From assembly GCF_012034245.1 (NCBI RefSeq), contig NZ_JAATEO010000038.1, positions 1 to 49,214 on the forward strand: a DNA stretch of 49,214 nucleotides, written 5' to 3'. Source of the DNA: Micromonospora thermarum. Lineage in GTDB: Bacteria > Actinomycetota > Actinomycetes > Mycobacteriales > Micromonosporaceae. Shown here one piece after another: positions 6,962-16,939 of the stretch (positions are counted from its first letter, which is position 1; each line of letters opens with the position of its first letter). Position numbers and translations under genes: made by a program. The notes beneath the pieces were generated by a model, which was given only the letters and a program-made list of their open reading frames with translations, was not told the DNA's origin and did no database searches.

Positions 6962-9900
6962 TCAGCTTCCTCCGTAGTTCGGGTTCGCAACTCGGGTACC
7001 GTTAGGTAGTCGACACGACACGATGCATTCAGGGCCAATTCGACCGGGCACCGCAACTTCTAGTTCGTGCGAAAATGGGTTACCAGGGAAAGCCTTGTTC
7101 ACGTTAATACCATCGGCTCGTACCTCGTAAACGTAACCACCGCGCCCGATAGCGACTCTCTCGCTCGTGGTCGTTGCTACGAATCCGGAATCTCGAGACC
7201 ATCCCGAAGCGTGTTCCAACACATCCATGTTGTTTCCTCGTGGCGCAAATCCAGTCTCGAAAATTTCACTCGGCGGACGCGTATCGCTTCGGTAGAGCGT
7301 CTGGCCACCGCAGTTGTGTACGAGGACCGGGGTGTTGCCGGCCATCACATAGTACGTGTGGATGTCGGCGACGGTCAGGTTGTAGGCCAAGCCACGCTGT
7401 AGGGCGTTCCAGTCGAGGCCAATGACCTCGACCTTCCCTCCGGTCGTACGCAGCAAGTCGCCAGCGTCGAGATCCTGGCTCTCCTGCCATTGCTGGTCGG
7501 TCTCGTTCCAGAAGGGGTGGTCCTCCGTCGTGGTGAGGTCACCACGATCGACCCGAAGGTCGACCATCTGGTCGTCGTGGACCCAGAGGTGGGTCACTTC
7601 GCGAGGACCTTCTTCGCCCGTTTCGGGGTCTGTGGCCCACACCAGGTCCCCGACCCTGATGTCCTTGATCGGCTTGGTGCTGCCGTCTGCCATCAGGACT
7701 TCGGTGTCACCGCTGAAACTGTTGTGGCCGCACGAACCACTCTTGTAGCCCTTGCCCATGAAAGTGCCGAGACCGGCGCCGCCGCCGTCCCAGCCGAATC
7801 GAATCCACCCCTCCTGCATGGCTTGCCAGAAGGAGCCGTAAAGGGCCCGGTCGTATGCGTAGCCGTATTCGCCAGAGAGAGCGCCCCGCATGACGTCGAG
7901 AGCGCCCCACTTCCACACGTCTGCGCAGTCCTCGACGTACACGTATGCGCATCCGAGCGACTGCTCGCAGTGGACGCGGCCATCACCTTCACAGAATCCG
8001 ACCAGAGCCTTCGCGAGTTCTCCCACGCTCGGACCGGTGGGAACCGGGACGCCGTTCAGGTACAGCGCGCCCGACGTCATGGTGAGCTGGTAGTTCTCGT
8101 CCCCGGCGATCACGTCGCCGCCAGGCGGCGGGGGCGGCTTGGGAAGGTTCAACGGCTGACCCGTGACCACGACGCCGCCGCCGGTTTGATAGCCGATCTG
8201 GCCGCCTTCGCTCTGGGTGTTTCCCTCGATGTTGATTAGGCCGCTGGGGTCACTGAAGGTAGTGGGATTGTTGTTGGCGTAGGCGTATCCGTGCCACTGC
8301 TGAGGGTCGGTGAGGTCCATGATGGGGTCGACGCTGATGAACCGGCCGGTGGTGGGGTCGTACTCTCGGGCGCCGATGTTGGTCAGGCCGGTGGCGTCTG
8401 CTGGCTTGTCGAGGAAGCCGTGGTCGCCGGGCCAGGTGGGGTTCGCGCCGCGGGGGTTGCCGAACGGTTCGCTGTAGCGTCGTGTGAGGACGTTGGTGGT
8501 GTTGGCGATCGACAGACTTGCGGTGCCGTGGTGGTCGCTGATGAGGGTGGAGACGCCGGCGAGGCCGGTGCCGGTGCGTACGGCGACGGTTTGTCCGGCG
8601 AAGGTGTAGTAGCGGGTGGTGCTGGTGGCGCCGGTGGCGACGGTGAGGCGTAGTTCTTGTCCGCCGGGGAGGTAGACGGTGGTGACACCGTTTTCGCGGC
8701 GGATGAGGCGCTCGCCGTCGGCGGTGTAGACGTAGGAGCTAGCCTTCCCGTCGGCCGTGGCCGACTGGACCCGTCCTTCGGCGTTCCACGTGAGTGTGTG
8801 CGATCCGGTGCCGGTGGGGCAGGTGTTGCTGGCCGTGCCTGCTGGCCGGCAGGTGGTGTTGCCGGCCGGGTCGTAGGCGTACTGGTAGGTCCTTGCGCCG
8901 GCGGGCCCGGTTTCGCTGATCTGGGTGACGGCGTGCGGGCGGGCGCTGCCGGGGGTGGGGTAGCTGTAGTCGCGCACGGTGTTACCGGCCGCCGCGTGCC
9001 GGGTTTCGATGTCCCGGTTGCCGACGGCGTCGTAGGTGTAGCTGGTCCAGTAGGGGGCGGGGCCGCCCAGGCCGGCGACGGTGGGGGTGGGGCAGGTGGC
9101 GTTGGCGGGGGTCCACGCGTTGGTGAGGCGGCGCAGCCCGTCGTAGGTGAAACATTGGGCGTCGACGGCGACGCCGGCGGCCCGGTTGATGATGGAGGTG
9201 ATGTTGCCGGTCTTGTCGTGGTCGTAGGTGGCGTCGAGGTCGTTGCCCGTGGCGTTCTGGCGCAGCAGTCTCTGGTTCTTGAGCCGGTTGGTGCCGGTCT
9301 CGTAGTCGTAGGTGACGTGCTGGAAGTAGGTGTTGCCGAGGTCCAGTAGCGTCGGTTGCCCGAACGCTGACCAGGTCGACCCGGCGACGTAGGCGCCCCA
9401 GCCGATGCCACCTGCCATCCATTCGGGCATTGAGGCGGCGTCGTAGTAGGTGGTGACGGTCTCGGCGCCGAGGTTGCCGGTCGACTCAAACGCTAGGGTC
9501 TCGGGTTGCCCGTCGACCGTGTAGGTGTAGTTGGTCGTGTAGGTCTTGCCGATGATCCCTTCCCCTGTCGGTGCGTCGGTGGTGGGGAGGGTGACGGACT
9601 GGCCGAGCGGGCGGTAGGCGTTGTCGTAGCTGGTGACGGCGGTGGTGTACTGGGCGGTGCCGTCGTAGCGGGTCGATGAGGTGAGCTGCCCCTCAGCAAG
9701 GGTGTCGTAGTCCCATTTCGCATGTAGCCTGCCGGTGGCCGAGGTGTCCCGCACTTCGGTCTTGCGGCCGAGGTTGTCGTAGTTGTAGGCCAGGGTCAGG
9801 TCACGGCCGACGTCGCGGGTGGTGGTGAGTTGCCCGGCGTCGTCGTAGGTGGAAATGGTTTGGCCGCGGTCGGGGTCGGTGGCGGTGGTTTGCTGGCCGC

Positions 9901-12900
9901 GCAGGTTGTAGCCGTAGGTCCACTGGTTGCCGGCGGGGTCGGTGACGGAGGCGAGGCGGCCGGCGTGGTCGTAGCGGTAGGTGATGTCCTGGTGGGTGCC
10001 GGTGGGGGCGTCACCGAGGTACTGCCACAGCTGGCTGGTGCGGCCGCGGGCGTCGCTGATCGTGGTGGTGGCGGTGCCACCGGTCGGCGGATCGACGGTG
10101 ACCCGGTCACCGCCGTAGCTGGTGATGGTGCGCCACTGTTCGACGCCCTGCTTGAGGAAGATGTCGTTGGTGGCGCGGCCGGCGCCGTCGTAGAGGTATT
10201 CGGTGCGGCCGGGCACCGTGGTGGAGGGGATGAACAGGTCGGTGCCGGGTGCGCCGAGGTCGTGGTACTCGTGGTTGGTGGCGGTCACGAGCCCGCGGGC
10301 GTCGTAGCGGGTGTCGGTGATCACCCGCCCACCGTTGTCGCCGACGGCGGCGGCCTGGGTTTGCCGCGGGCGCAGCAGCCCGTCGAACAGCGCCACGCTG
10401 GACAGTTGCGACCCGTTGTGGATCAGCTTTTTGGTGGTGACGGCGTTCGGGCCGTTGGTCCGCACGAGGTAGCTGTATTCCAGGTTCGGCGTCAGGGCGG
10501 TTGCCCGGCCGGGCAGCCACACCTTGAGCAGCCGGCCCAGCGCGTCGTAGCTGGCCTCGGTGATCTTGCCGTTCGCGTCGGTGACCTTCCTCGGTGCGCC
10601 GAAGGCCGGGTCGAGGTCGGTGGTGGTGTCGTGTGTGGTCAGCACTCCGGTGCCGTCCGGGTCCGGCGACTTCACGATGGTCTGGGTCAGTGGGCCGCCG
10701 GATGCCGGGGTGTAGGTGGTGGTGGTCGTACGCCCGAGCGCGTCCGCGGCCGACGTGACCCGGCCGTGGGTGTCGTAGCCGGCGGTGGAGGTCGTGACGT
10801 AGACCGGTGTCGTCCCGGAATACGACTTGACCTCCTCGGTCTTGGTGACGAGGCCCTTGGTCGGCGCGGCGCCGAAGGTCGTCGAGCCGTCGTAGTAGCT
10901 GCGGGTGTCAGAGACCACGTCACCGGGACGCGAGGGCGTGCCACCGCAGGCTACGGAGAGGGTTTCGGTGCGGGAGACGGTGTTGACGATGTGCAGGTTG
11001 GTGTTGCGGGCGTACTCGTAGGTGGTGCACAGATCGTCGTCGCCAGTGGTGGTGTCGCCCTGGTCGTCAACCTTCTCGGCCATGCCGTACGTCTGGTCGA
11101 AAGTCGTGACGGTCTTGGTGCGTCGCACTCCGCCAGTGAGAGCGGGGGCGGTGGTGCGGGTTTCCGAGGTGCCGGTGCCGAGTAGGAACGCTTTGGTGCC
11201 GTCGGCGCCGGTCGCGGTTTCGGTTGACAGCCAGGGGGTGTTGACGGTGGCGGTCAGTTCCGGTCCGGTGGCGCCGTTGTAGGTGATCTGTTCGCGGAGG
11301 AAGCCGGCGTACCGGTCGTGGTCGTTGATGCCGTCGACCTGTACCTGCCGGCTGCCGCCGGGCAGGTGGTCACCATGCATACCGCGGAAGTAGCGGTAGC
11401 GGGTCTTGGACTGGTTCCCGGGTCCGCCGACGAGCACGTCGACGGTGCCGTAGCCGCGGAACTCGCTCCAGGTGCGGTACTTCGGTTCGATGAGTTCGCT
11501 GTCGTCGTAGTGCCAGGCCGGGGCGTCGCCGTACACGTAGTCGGTGACCACCTCCCCATCGCCCGGCACGGCCGGGTCGGAATCGGCGGTCACCTTGTCG
11601 ACCCGGTACCTGTGGAAGTACTCAAGGATCGGAGTCGAGGCACCCTCCGGGGTCCAGTACACGGGCAGGCAGCGCCGGGTGTTCGACTCCGGCGTGCTCG
11701 GCAGGCTCGACGGGCTGCAGTCCGCCGGATCGTAGTTGACGCTGATTCGCCCGCCGGTGCCGTTGTCGATACCCGCGATCCGGTGGCGCATCATCGCCGT
11801 ACCGGCGTCGCCGCCGGCGGTGTCGACCCGGTTGGCCAGTTGCACCTCCTGGAACGTCACCTTCGGCAGCGTCACCTCGGTGCCGGCCGGGCCCCGAACG
11901 CCCTTGTGTTCGATGGTGTGCAGCCACAGCACCGGATTGCTCAACCCATCGCCGGGGGGAGGGAACCGGTGCGCCATGGTCCAGGTGTCGGCGTTGTCGT
12001 AGCCGGTGCCATTCCACACCCTCGTGGTAACCACTGTGAGTCGCTTGCGGGTAAAGAACGCCGGCGACACCACGTTCGGGCAGGTGGTCGATGAGTCGCA
12101 GATCAGGTCGAACGGCACGTCCGGCCAGTTCGCCTTCGTGGCCTCGGTCAAGCTGGAACAGTTGGACAGGCACCGCTCCCCCGTGCCGAATTCGATGCGC
12201 ATCGGCGCGGTGGTGGACGCCTCCGACCCGGACCGCTCGCCGTACTCGATTGCAGTGAGCCAGCCGCCGCGGACGTAGCGCGATGCCGCCTGGTTGAGGT
12301 TGCGGCCGTAGTAGTTGAGCTCGCGGCTGTAGATGTAGGTCATGGTGTTGCCGCGCGGGTCCACCACGTAGTCGAGGTTCCAGCGCCATGTCTGTGTGCA
12401 GTACGAGGCGGCGAAACTTGCCTGGTAACAGGGCTCGTTCGGGTGGTTACCGAACACAGGAACGTCCCATGCCGAGTACAAGCCCTGCGGATCCGTCGCG
12501 GAGCGCTTGTCCCGTCCGAAGAAGTACTGCGTACCGTCGGTGCCCGTCACCTTCCAGTACTCGGTGTCGTTGTCCGAGTTCCACGCCCCAGTCAACCGCT
12601 CGACCTTCGACCCGTTGTCGTTCTTGAACCGCCACGTGCCGGTGACTTTGTCCTTGACCAGCTCGGAGGCTTCACCGTTGAGGGAGATGGTGGCGTTGTC
12701 GCTCTTCCAGCACAGGTCACCGGTCTCGTGCCCGACGTTGTTCGCACCTGTCGTGTCGTCCTCGGCGCAGGGCACGTACTTGCGCTCGACGTAGCCCGGC
12801 CACAGGTCCCAGCCGTCACCGACCCACGAGCTTTGATTGTTGGTGGAGGCGACCCGCCCATCAACGGAACTGGACGAATACGACAACGACAACTGCGGCG

Positions 12901-13831
12901 CCGGCCCGCCCACCGACGGCGGCACACGCAGCGGATACGACCAGGAGAAGTCGCCCGTCTGCGCCGACACCTGCCAGCTCGCCGACGACGACAACGGGGT
13001 AGCCGACCAGTCCCCGCCCGACCCCGACGTGCCTGCGGACAACGCGAACAGCGCGCCGGTGGACTCGACGGACGCAGCGGACGCCGTCGACTCTCCGCCC
13101 GTCCGCCCGGCGCGGTCAGCGGTGCCACCGGTCAGAGTGACCGTGGCGTCAACCGTTCGCGCCGCGATGTCATTGCGCGACTCCACCAGGGTGCCGGTGC
13201 GGCAGGCGGCCCGCTTAGGGGTCGTCGCGGCGCAGTCGGGCAGACGGACCAGACGAAGCCGGGACGCCCAGTCACCACCATAGGCGTAAGCGAACTTCGA
13301 ATAATCCACGCGCAACTGGATCCGGCCCGATCCCGCCTCCGGCCGCAGCCGCAGCAGCAGCCCCTCCACACCGGCGGCCTTCGCGGCAGAACGATCCAAC
13401 ACGTCCAGCCGGGCACCGACCGGTGCCGGCGCGGCGGAAGCTCCCCCGGCTCGCGACACCTCGACCCGCAACCCACCCGGCGCCGCCGCGCTGGACCGAT
13501 CCGCGCCGCCGCCGCCGGGGATCGAGATCACCGCCGAACCTGCGGTCGGCCACACCGGTGCCGGCAGGGTGACCGACGGCAGGCGCGGTGGCTGCGGGAC
13601 GGCGGCCGGCTTCTGCTCCCGGCCAGGGGTCGTCGGCGTGTCGGGGACGTCAGGCCAGGCCGCCATCCGCTTTTCCCGCCACCGCGGGTCCGCCTGCGGG
13701 TCACCGCCAGCGGTGGCCGGACTAACCCCGGCCGGCACCACCAACGTCAACCCGACGGTCAACGCCACCGCGACCCCGCCTGCCAGCAGGCGACGAACGC
13801 GATCCGTCAGCACCGCACCGGTCCTGTCCAC
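6962..13831 (-). CDS. RHS/YD-repeat polymorphic toxin with Hint domain and cholera-type ADP-ribosyltransferase tip
   Basis: A 2,289-residue secreted toxin. GTG 13831 is chosen because AAGGAGCAAC precedes it; the frame is open 17 codons further up without a ribosome site. A signal/membrane segment lies at about residues 14-38. The RHS shell begins near WSYPLRVPPSVGGPAPQLSLSYSS, carries many YD repeats (YDALGRL, YDHAGRLASVTDPAGN, YDNLGRKTEVRDTS) and ends at the core motif GAREYDPTTGRFISVDPI and NNPTTFSDPSGL (near 1853). A Hint domain follows (about 2030-2174: CGHNSFSGDTEVLMADGS to VLVHNC), able to cleave the tip off. The last 115 residues resemble cholera toxin A: LYRSDTRPPSEIF (Arg 2181), EHASG (His 2207), VATTTS (2218-2223) and HELEVAVPGRI (Glu 2256 and Glu 2258). 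The predicted activity is NAD-dependent ADP-ribosylation of a target in a competitor. The LamG-type gene lies upstream and the immunity gene downstream. Confidence 0.92.
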   Translation of the reverse strand: MDRTGAVLTDRVRRLLAGGVAVALTVGLTLVVPAGVSPATAGGDPQADPRWREKRMAAWPDVPDTPTTPGREQKPAAVPQPPRLPSVTLPAPVWPTAGSAVISIPGGGGADRSSAAAPGGLRVEVSRAGGASAAPAPVGARLDVLDRSAAKAAGVEGLLLRLRPEAGSGRIQLRVDYSKFAYAYGGDWASRLRLVRLPDCAATTPKRAACRTGTLVESRNDIAARTVDATVTLTGGTADRAGRTGGESTASAASVESTGALFALSAGTSGSGGDWSATPLSSSASWQVSAQTGDFSWSYPLRVPPSVGGPAPQLSLSYSSSSVDGRVASTNNQSSWVGDGWDLWPGYVERKYVPCAEDDTTGANNVGHETGDLCWKSDNATISLNGEASELVKDKVTGTWRFKNDNGSKVERLTGAWNSDNDTEYWKVTGTDGTQYFFGRDKRSATDPQGLYSAWDVPVFGNHPNEPCYQASFAASYCTQTWRWNLDYVVDPRGNTMTYIYSRELNYYGRNLNQAASRYVRGGWLTAIEYGERSGSEASTTAPMRIEFGTGERCLSNCSSLTEATKANWPDVPFDLICDSSTTCPNVVSPAFFTRKRLTVVTTRVWNGTGYDNADTWTMAHRFPPPGDGLSNPVLWLHTIEHKGVRGPAGTEVTLPKVTFQEVQLANRVDTAGGDAGTAMMRHRIAGIDNGTGGRISVNYDPADCSPSSLPSTPESNTRRCLPVYWTPEGASTPILEYFHRYRVDKVTADSDPAVPGDGEVVTDYVYGDAPAWHYDDSELIEPKYRTWSEFRGYGTVDVLVGGPGNQSKTRYRYFRGMHGDHLPGGSRQVQVDGINDHDRYAGFLREQITYNGATGPELTATVNTPWLSTETATGADGTKAFLLGTGTSETRTTAPALTGGVRRTKTVTTFDQTYGMAEKVDDQGDTTTGDDDLCTTYEYARNTNLHIVNTVSRTETLSVACGGTPSRPGDVVSDTRSYYDGSTTFGAAPTKGLVTKTEEVKSYSGTTPVYVTTSTAGYDTHGRVTSAADALGRTTTTTYTPASGGPLTQTIVKSPDPDGTGVLTTHDTTTDLDPAFGAPRKVTDANGKITEASYDALGRLLKVWLPGRATALTPNLEYSYLVRTNGPNAVTTKKLIHNGSQLSSVALFDGLLRPRQTQAAAVGDNGGRVITDTRYDARGLVTATNHEYHDLGAPGTDLFIPSTTVPGRTEYLYDGAGRATNDIFLKQGVEQWRTITSYGGDRVTVDPPTGGTATTTISDARGRTSQLWQYLGDAPTGTHQDITYRYDHAGRLASVTDPAGNQWTYGYNLRGQQTTATDPDRGQTISTYDDAGQLTTTRDVGRDLTLAYNYDNLGRKTEVRDTSATGRLHAKWDYDTLAEGQLTSSTRYDGTAQYTTAVTSYDNAYRPLGQSVTLPTTDAPTGEGIIGKTYTTNYTYTVDGQPETLAFESTGNLGAETVTTYYDAASMPEWMAGGIGWGAYVAGSTWSAFGQPTLLDLGNTYFQHVTYDYETGTNRLKNQRLLRQNATGNDLDATYDHDKTGNITSIINRAAGVAVDAQCFTYDGLRRLTNAWTPANATCPTPTVAGLGGPAPYWTSYTYDAVGNRDIETRHAAAGNTVRDYSYPTPGSARPHAVTQISETGPAGARTYQYAYDPAGNTTCRPAGTASNTCPTGTGSHTLTWNAEGRVQSATADGKASSYVYTADGERLIRRENGVTTVYLPGGQELRLTVATGATSTTRYYTFAGQTVAVRTGTGLAGVSTLISDHHGTASLSIANTTNVLTRRYSEPFGNPRGANPTWPGDHGFLDKPADATGLTNIGAREYDPTTGRFISVDPIMDLTDPQQWHGYAYANNNPTTFSDPSGLINIEGNTQSEGGQIGYQTGGGVVVTGQPLNLPKPPPPPGGDVIAGDENYQLTMTSGALYLNGVPVPTGPSVGELAKALVGFCEGDGRVHCEQSLGCAYVYVEDCADVWKWGALDVMRGALSGEYGYAYDRALYGSFWQAMQEGWIRFGWDGGGAGLGTFMGKGYKSGSCGHNSFSGDTEVLMADGSTKPIKDIRVGDLVWATDPETGEEGPREVTHLWVHDDQMVDLRVDRGDLTTTEDHPFWNETDQQWQESQDLDAGDLLRTTGGKVEVIGLDWNALQRGLAYNLTVADIHTYYVMAGNTPVLVHNCGGQTLYRSDTRPPSEIFETGFAPRGNNMDVLEHASGWSRDSGFVATTTSERVAIGRGGYVYEVRADGINVNKAFPGNPFSHELEVAVPGRIGPECIVSCRLPNGTRVANPNYGGS

Positions 13832-13909
13832 GTTGCTCCTTAACACAAAGCCACAGATGCGGCCGCTGACGCTGAATATCAATCGCTTGCTTAAAGTCGT
13901 GCTGCTCGT

Positions 13910-16900
13910 CTACTGCGGGATATCAGCTGTACCGCGAGAGCCCTGGGAGATCCGGCCAATGGTGTTGTCGTCGAGCGCAACCCTGTACACCCGCACGTCA
14001 TCCATGTCACCGGACCAGCGCTGCACCGCGCTCGTGCCATCATTCGCGTGGCCGATGCGGAGCCTGCCGACCGCGTCCCACGTCGCCGTGAACGACATCT
14101 CCCCCGCCGCTACGCCGTTGACGTACAGCCGCAACTTGCCAGCCCCGGCGTCGTACACCCCCGCCAGATGGGTCCACGTGTCCGGCTTGATCGCGAAGTA
14201 CTGCGGATTCGCTTTAAGCAGCGGATCCGGCCTGAGAACAGTCCAGCCGGGTTCGGGCACAGCCCTGTCAATGTTCGCCAGCGACAGCGCCCAGCACCTG
14301 CTCCCCAGCTCCGTGGGGCAGTCCTTGTCGGTGATGCCGAGCCGGAACCCACTGGCATACACGCCGTCCTGGCTAACCGCCACGCCCGACCCACCGCTGC
14401 CGCCGGTCTTGACGAAAGCGGTGACCGTGTAACTGCCGGTGGTCTGCACGACCGGGCCTGCCGTCGCCGCCCCCGTCGTAGCGCCGTCCAGATGCAGCGC
14501 CTTGTCCGTCGGATACACGCCGGCCAGCGCACCTGCCGGCCAGCTGGCGGTGCCGGTGACGGTGAGCGGGTTCGCACCATCGATGGCCGAGTCGGTGCCG
14601 TCGCCGTCCAGCATCCACCAGGCCGCCTTCGGCGCGGTGTGAACCCAGAACTGATACTCCTCCGGCTCGTCAACGATCCAGCCGGCCTTGTCCACCGTCC
14701 ACACCCGCAGCGTGTGCATGCCCGGCGACGACGGCGTGTACGAGATCAAGCTCGCCGAATCACCGTTGGCGGCAGCCCCCACTTCGCCGGTGTAGGTGGA
14801 GCTGTCGAACGAGTACTGGTACCGGTTCACGTCGGTGACGCCGTTGGGCTTGAACGCGAAGGCGCCCGCCTGGCCCGGCCCGCCGGCCCAGGCGTTCTCG
14901 ACGTACTTCGCCGTAATTCCCGTGGCCACCTCCTGCGGCACCACCACCGGCGGCACCGCTGGCGGGGTCACGTCAACGGTGAACTGGATGAAGTCCGACC
15001 ACTGCTTCGACATCAACCCGGCGGCGTCCTTGGCCCACACCCGCACCGTGTACAGGCGGTCTTCCACCAACGCCGGTGGGGCGGTCTGGGGGCTTACGTT
15101 CGATACTCCGAGGACCAGGGCGGACTGGCCTTCCCACACCTTCGTGCTGCCCCACCAGATCTGGAACACACCCTGCACCGTCTGCCCGAAGTTGCGGTCC
15201 GGGTCCGACACCGTCGCGAACAACTGGGGCGTGGCATCCCGCGTGATGAAGCCGCTCGGCCCCGACCCGACCGTGGTCGACGGGTCCAACGACACGTTGG
15301 TCGGGATGTTCGGGTACCGGTTGAACGTGATCGACAACGAGGCGTCGTTGCGGAACTGGCGCCAGTAATCGGGCATGTTGCCCTCATTCATCGCGCGCAG
15401 CCCCATCGTCAGCACGTCCCAGTTGTTGTCGGCCGCGGACTGGGCGCCGGCGGTGGCATTCCACTCCTCCCACCCCGTGCACTGCCCGTTGGGGGCCTGC
15501 GAGTCGATACTCGGGGCGGTGCCACCGTCGTCCCAGTGGGCGTGGTGACTGCTCCACGTCGTCGACGACGAGATCGAGTTGACTCGGTACAGCCGCACCC
15601 AGCCCGGTTGGTTGCAGCTGTAGGCAGTGGTCTTGTAGGCGCTGAACGAGGCCGACGAGACAACCGATCCGTGGATCGACGATGGGATGTTGAACTCCCA
15701 CACGAGGCGCTTGCGGCCGGTCCTGACGCAGTCCGAGTCGTAGCTCGTCGAACACAGCCCCACACCGTTGCTACCGGAGAAGTTGTGGTAGCTCTGCGTC
15801 GGCCACGCCTCCGCGATCATCGTCCACTCGTTGCGGGTCACACCGTGACCAGCGTCGAACGTCGGGTCGATGAACACCGGCCACACCGTCTCCGGGCTGG
15901 TCAGCATCCCCTGATCCGGCGTGATCGTCACCGACCGCCCATCGAACTCGGCCGGCATCTCCGCCACCTGATCCTCAGGCGCCGGGGACACCTCCCGCTC
16001 CACCAGCACCGGCTCGTCATCGAACCCCAAGGTCCCGAAACTGCCCAGCGATGCGGTCGACGCGTCGACACCGCCAGACGAGTCCCACATCAGCGGAGTC
16101 GGAGAGGTGAACACCTCCACCCCGGCACCGTCAACCACACTCAGCCCACCGTCGACCTCCATCACCGACAGCCCACCCTCGGTGCGCAACGGAAAGCTGA
16201 GCTGTTCCAAGGCGGGGTTCGCCGCCGCCTCCGGCGTGTGCACCACCAGCACCTCAGAGAAGCCGGTGCCGTCGTCATCCACCGACACCCGCAGATCCAC
16301 ATCGGGCAGCACCGACTCGTAGACCAGCGTTCGCCCCGACACCGACGGCGCCGGCAGCGACCCCACGGGCGAGGACAACTCCAGCGCCCGACCCTCATGC
16401 TCGATACGCGCCAACGGCCCGTCCCCACCAGGGCTGAACCTCATCGGCAGCACCGGCGCAGTCGGCGACAACGGCCCTGTCCCCGCCGTGATCGTCGGGT
16501 CCACCGAACGCCACTGGCCGCCCACGTTCGTCCGCTCGGCGAGCGTCGCGGCCTTCCACGTCAACTCCCCCGTCGGTTCCGCCGTCGTCGTCACCCACGG
16601 CGTACGCGCGGACAGCACCTCCACCCGCTGCCCGCACTCCATCGCCAACCGCACCGCCTCGGCCTCGTCCGCGACAGCGGACACACAACCCGCAGGCGCA
16701 GACGCCGACGCCGGTGCCACGCCGCCAACCATCGGCAGGAGCGACGACACCAGCAGGCCGACCACACCGGCGGCAACCGAACGAACGAGCCTGCGCCGCT
16801 CAGCCGCGGCGACCTGCCACCGGCCCGCCAGCACGTTCGACCCGAACGCTCGCCCGATAGACGAAACGGGCACCCGGGGTGCCAGCCGGAAAGGGTGGGC

Positions 16901-16939
16901 GGACGCGCGCGATGCAGCGCCAGACGACAACCGAGCCAC
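13910..16939 (-). CDS. Secreted LamG/DNRLRE-like adhesin-type protein upstream of RHS
   Basis: 1,009 residues from GTG 16939, which follows GGGGGAGGGCCTG; an upstream TTG at 16999 has no ribosome site. An export signal is seen at residues 45-80 (AERRRLVRSVAAGVVGLLVSSLLPM, then ASASAPAG). The middle has a DNRLRE-like stretch (RKRLVWEFNIPSSIHGSVVSSASFSAYKT) and Ig-like segments (PNIPTNVSLDPSTT, VTPPAVPPVVVPQEV). The end is a LamG jelly-roll domain (AWWMLDGDGTDSAIDGANPL through WTHLAGVYDAGAGKLRLYVNG to GDMDDVRVYRVAL). Genes of this kind commonly precede actinobacterial RHS genes. With 78 bases between stop and next start and the same strand, the two are probably one transcript. A role in display or delivery of the RHS shell is inference. 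Confidence 0.85.
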   Translation of the reverse strand: MARLSSGAASRASAHPFRLAPRVPVSSIGRAFGSNVLAGRWQVAAAERRRLVRSVAAGVVGLLVSSLLPMVGGVAPASASAPAGCVSAVADEAEAVRLAMECGQRVEVLSARTPWVTTTAEPTGELTWKAATLAERTNVGGQWRSVDPTITAGTGPLSPTAPVLPMRFSPGGDGPLARIEHEGRALELSSPVGSLPAPSVSGRTLVYESVLPDVDLRVSVDDDGTGFSEVLVVHTPEAAANPALEQLSFPLRTEGGLSVMEVDGGLSVVDGAGVEVFTSPTPLMWDSSGGVDASTASLGSFGTLGFDDEPVLVEREVSPAPEDQVAEMPAEFDGRSVTITPDQGMLTSPETVWPVFIDPTFDAGHGVTRNEWTMIAEAWPTQSYHNFSGSNGVGLCSTSYDSDCVRTGRKRLVWEFNIPSSIHGSVVSSASFSAYKTTAYSCNQPGWVRLYRVNSISSSTTWSSHHAHWDDGGTAPSIDSQAPNGQCTGWEEWNATAGAQSAADNNWDVLTMGLRAMNEGNMPDYWRQFRNDASLSITFNRYPNIPTNVSLDPSTTVGSGPSGFITRDATPQLFATVSDPDRNFGQTVQGVFQIWWGSTKVWEGQSALVLGVSNVSPQTAPPALVEDRLYTVRVWAKDAAGLMSKQWSDFIQFTVDVTPPAVPPVVVPQEVATGITAKYVENAWAGGPGQAGAFAFKPNGVTDVNRYQYSFDSSTYTGEVGAAANGDSASLISYTPSSPGMHTLRVWTVDKAGWIVDEPEEYQFWVHTAPKAAWWMLDGDGTDSAIDGANPLTVTGTASWPAGALAGVYPTDKALHLDGATTGAATAGPVVQTTGSYTVTAFVKTGGSGGSGVAVSQDGVYASGFRLGITDKDCPTELGSRCWALSLANIDRAVPEPGWTVLRPDPLLKANPQYFAIKPDTWTHLAGVYDAGAGKLRLYVNGVAAGEMSFTATWDAVGRLRIGHANDGTSAVQRWSGDMDDVRVYRVALDDNTIGRISQGSRGTADIPQ

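Noticed and set aside
8383..9489. Several long frames antisense or out of frame inside the RHS and LamG genes
   Set aside because: Low-complexity Pro/Ala/Arg/Gly translations typical of GC-rich shadows; the YD-repeat and LamG frames are unambiguous.
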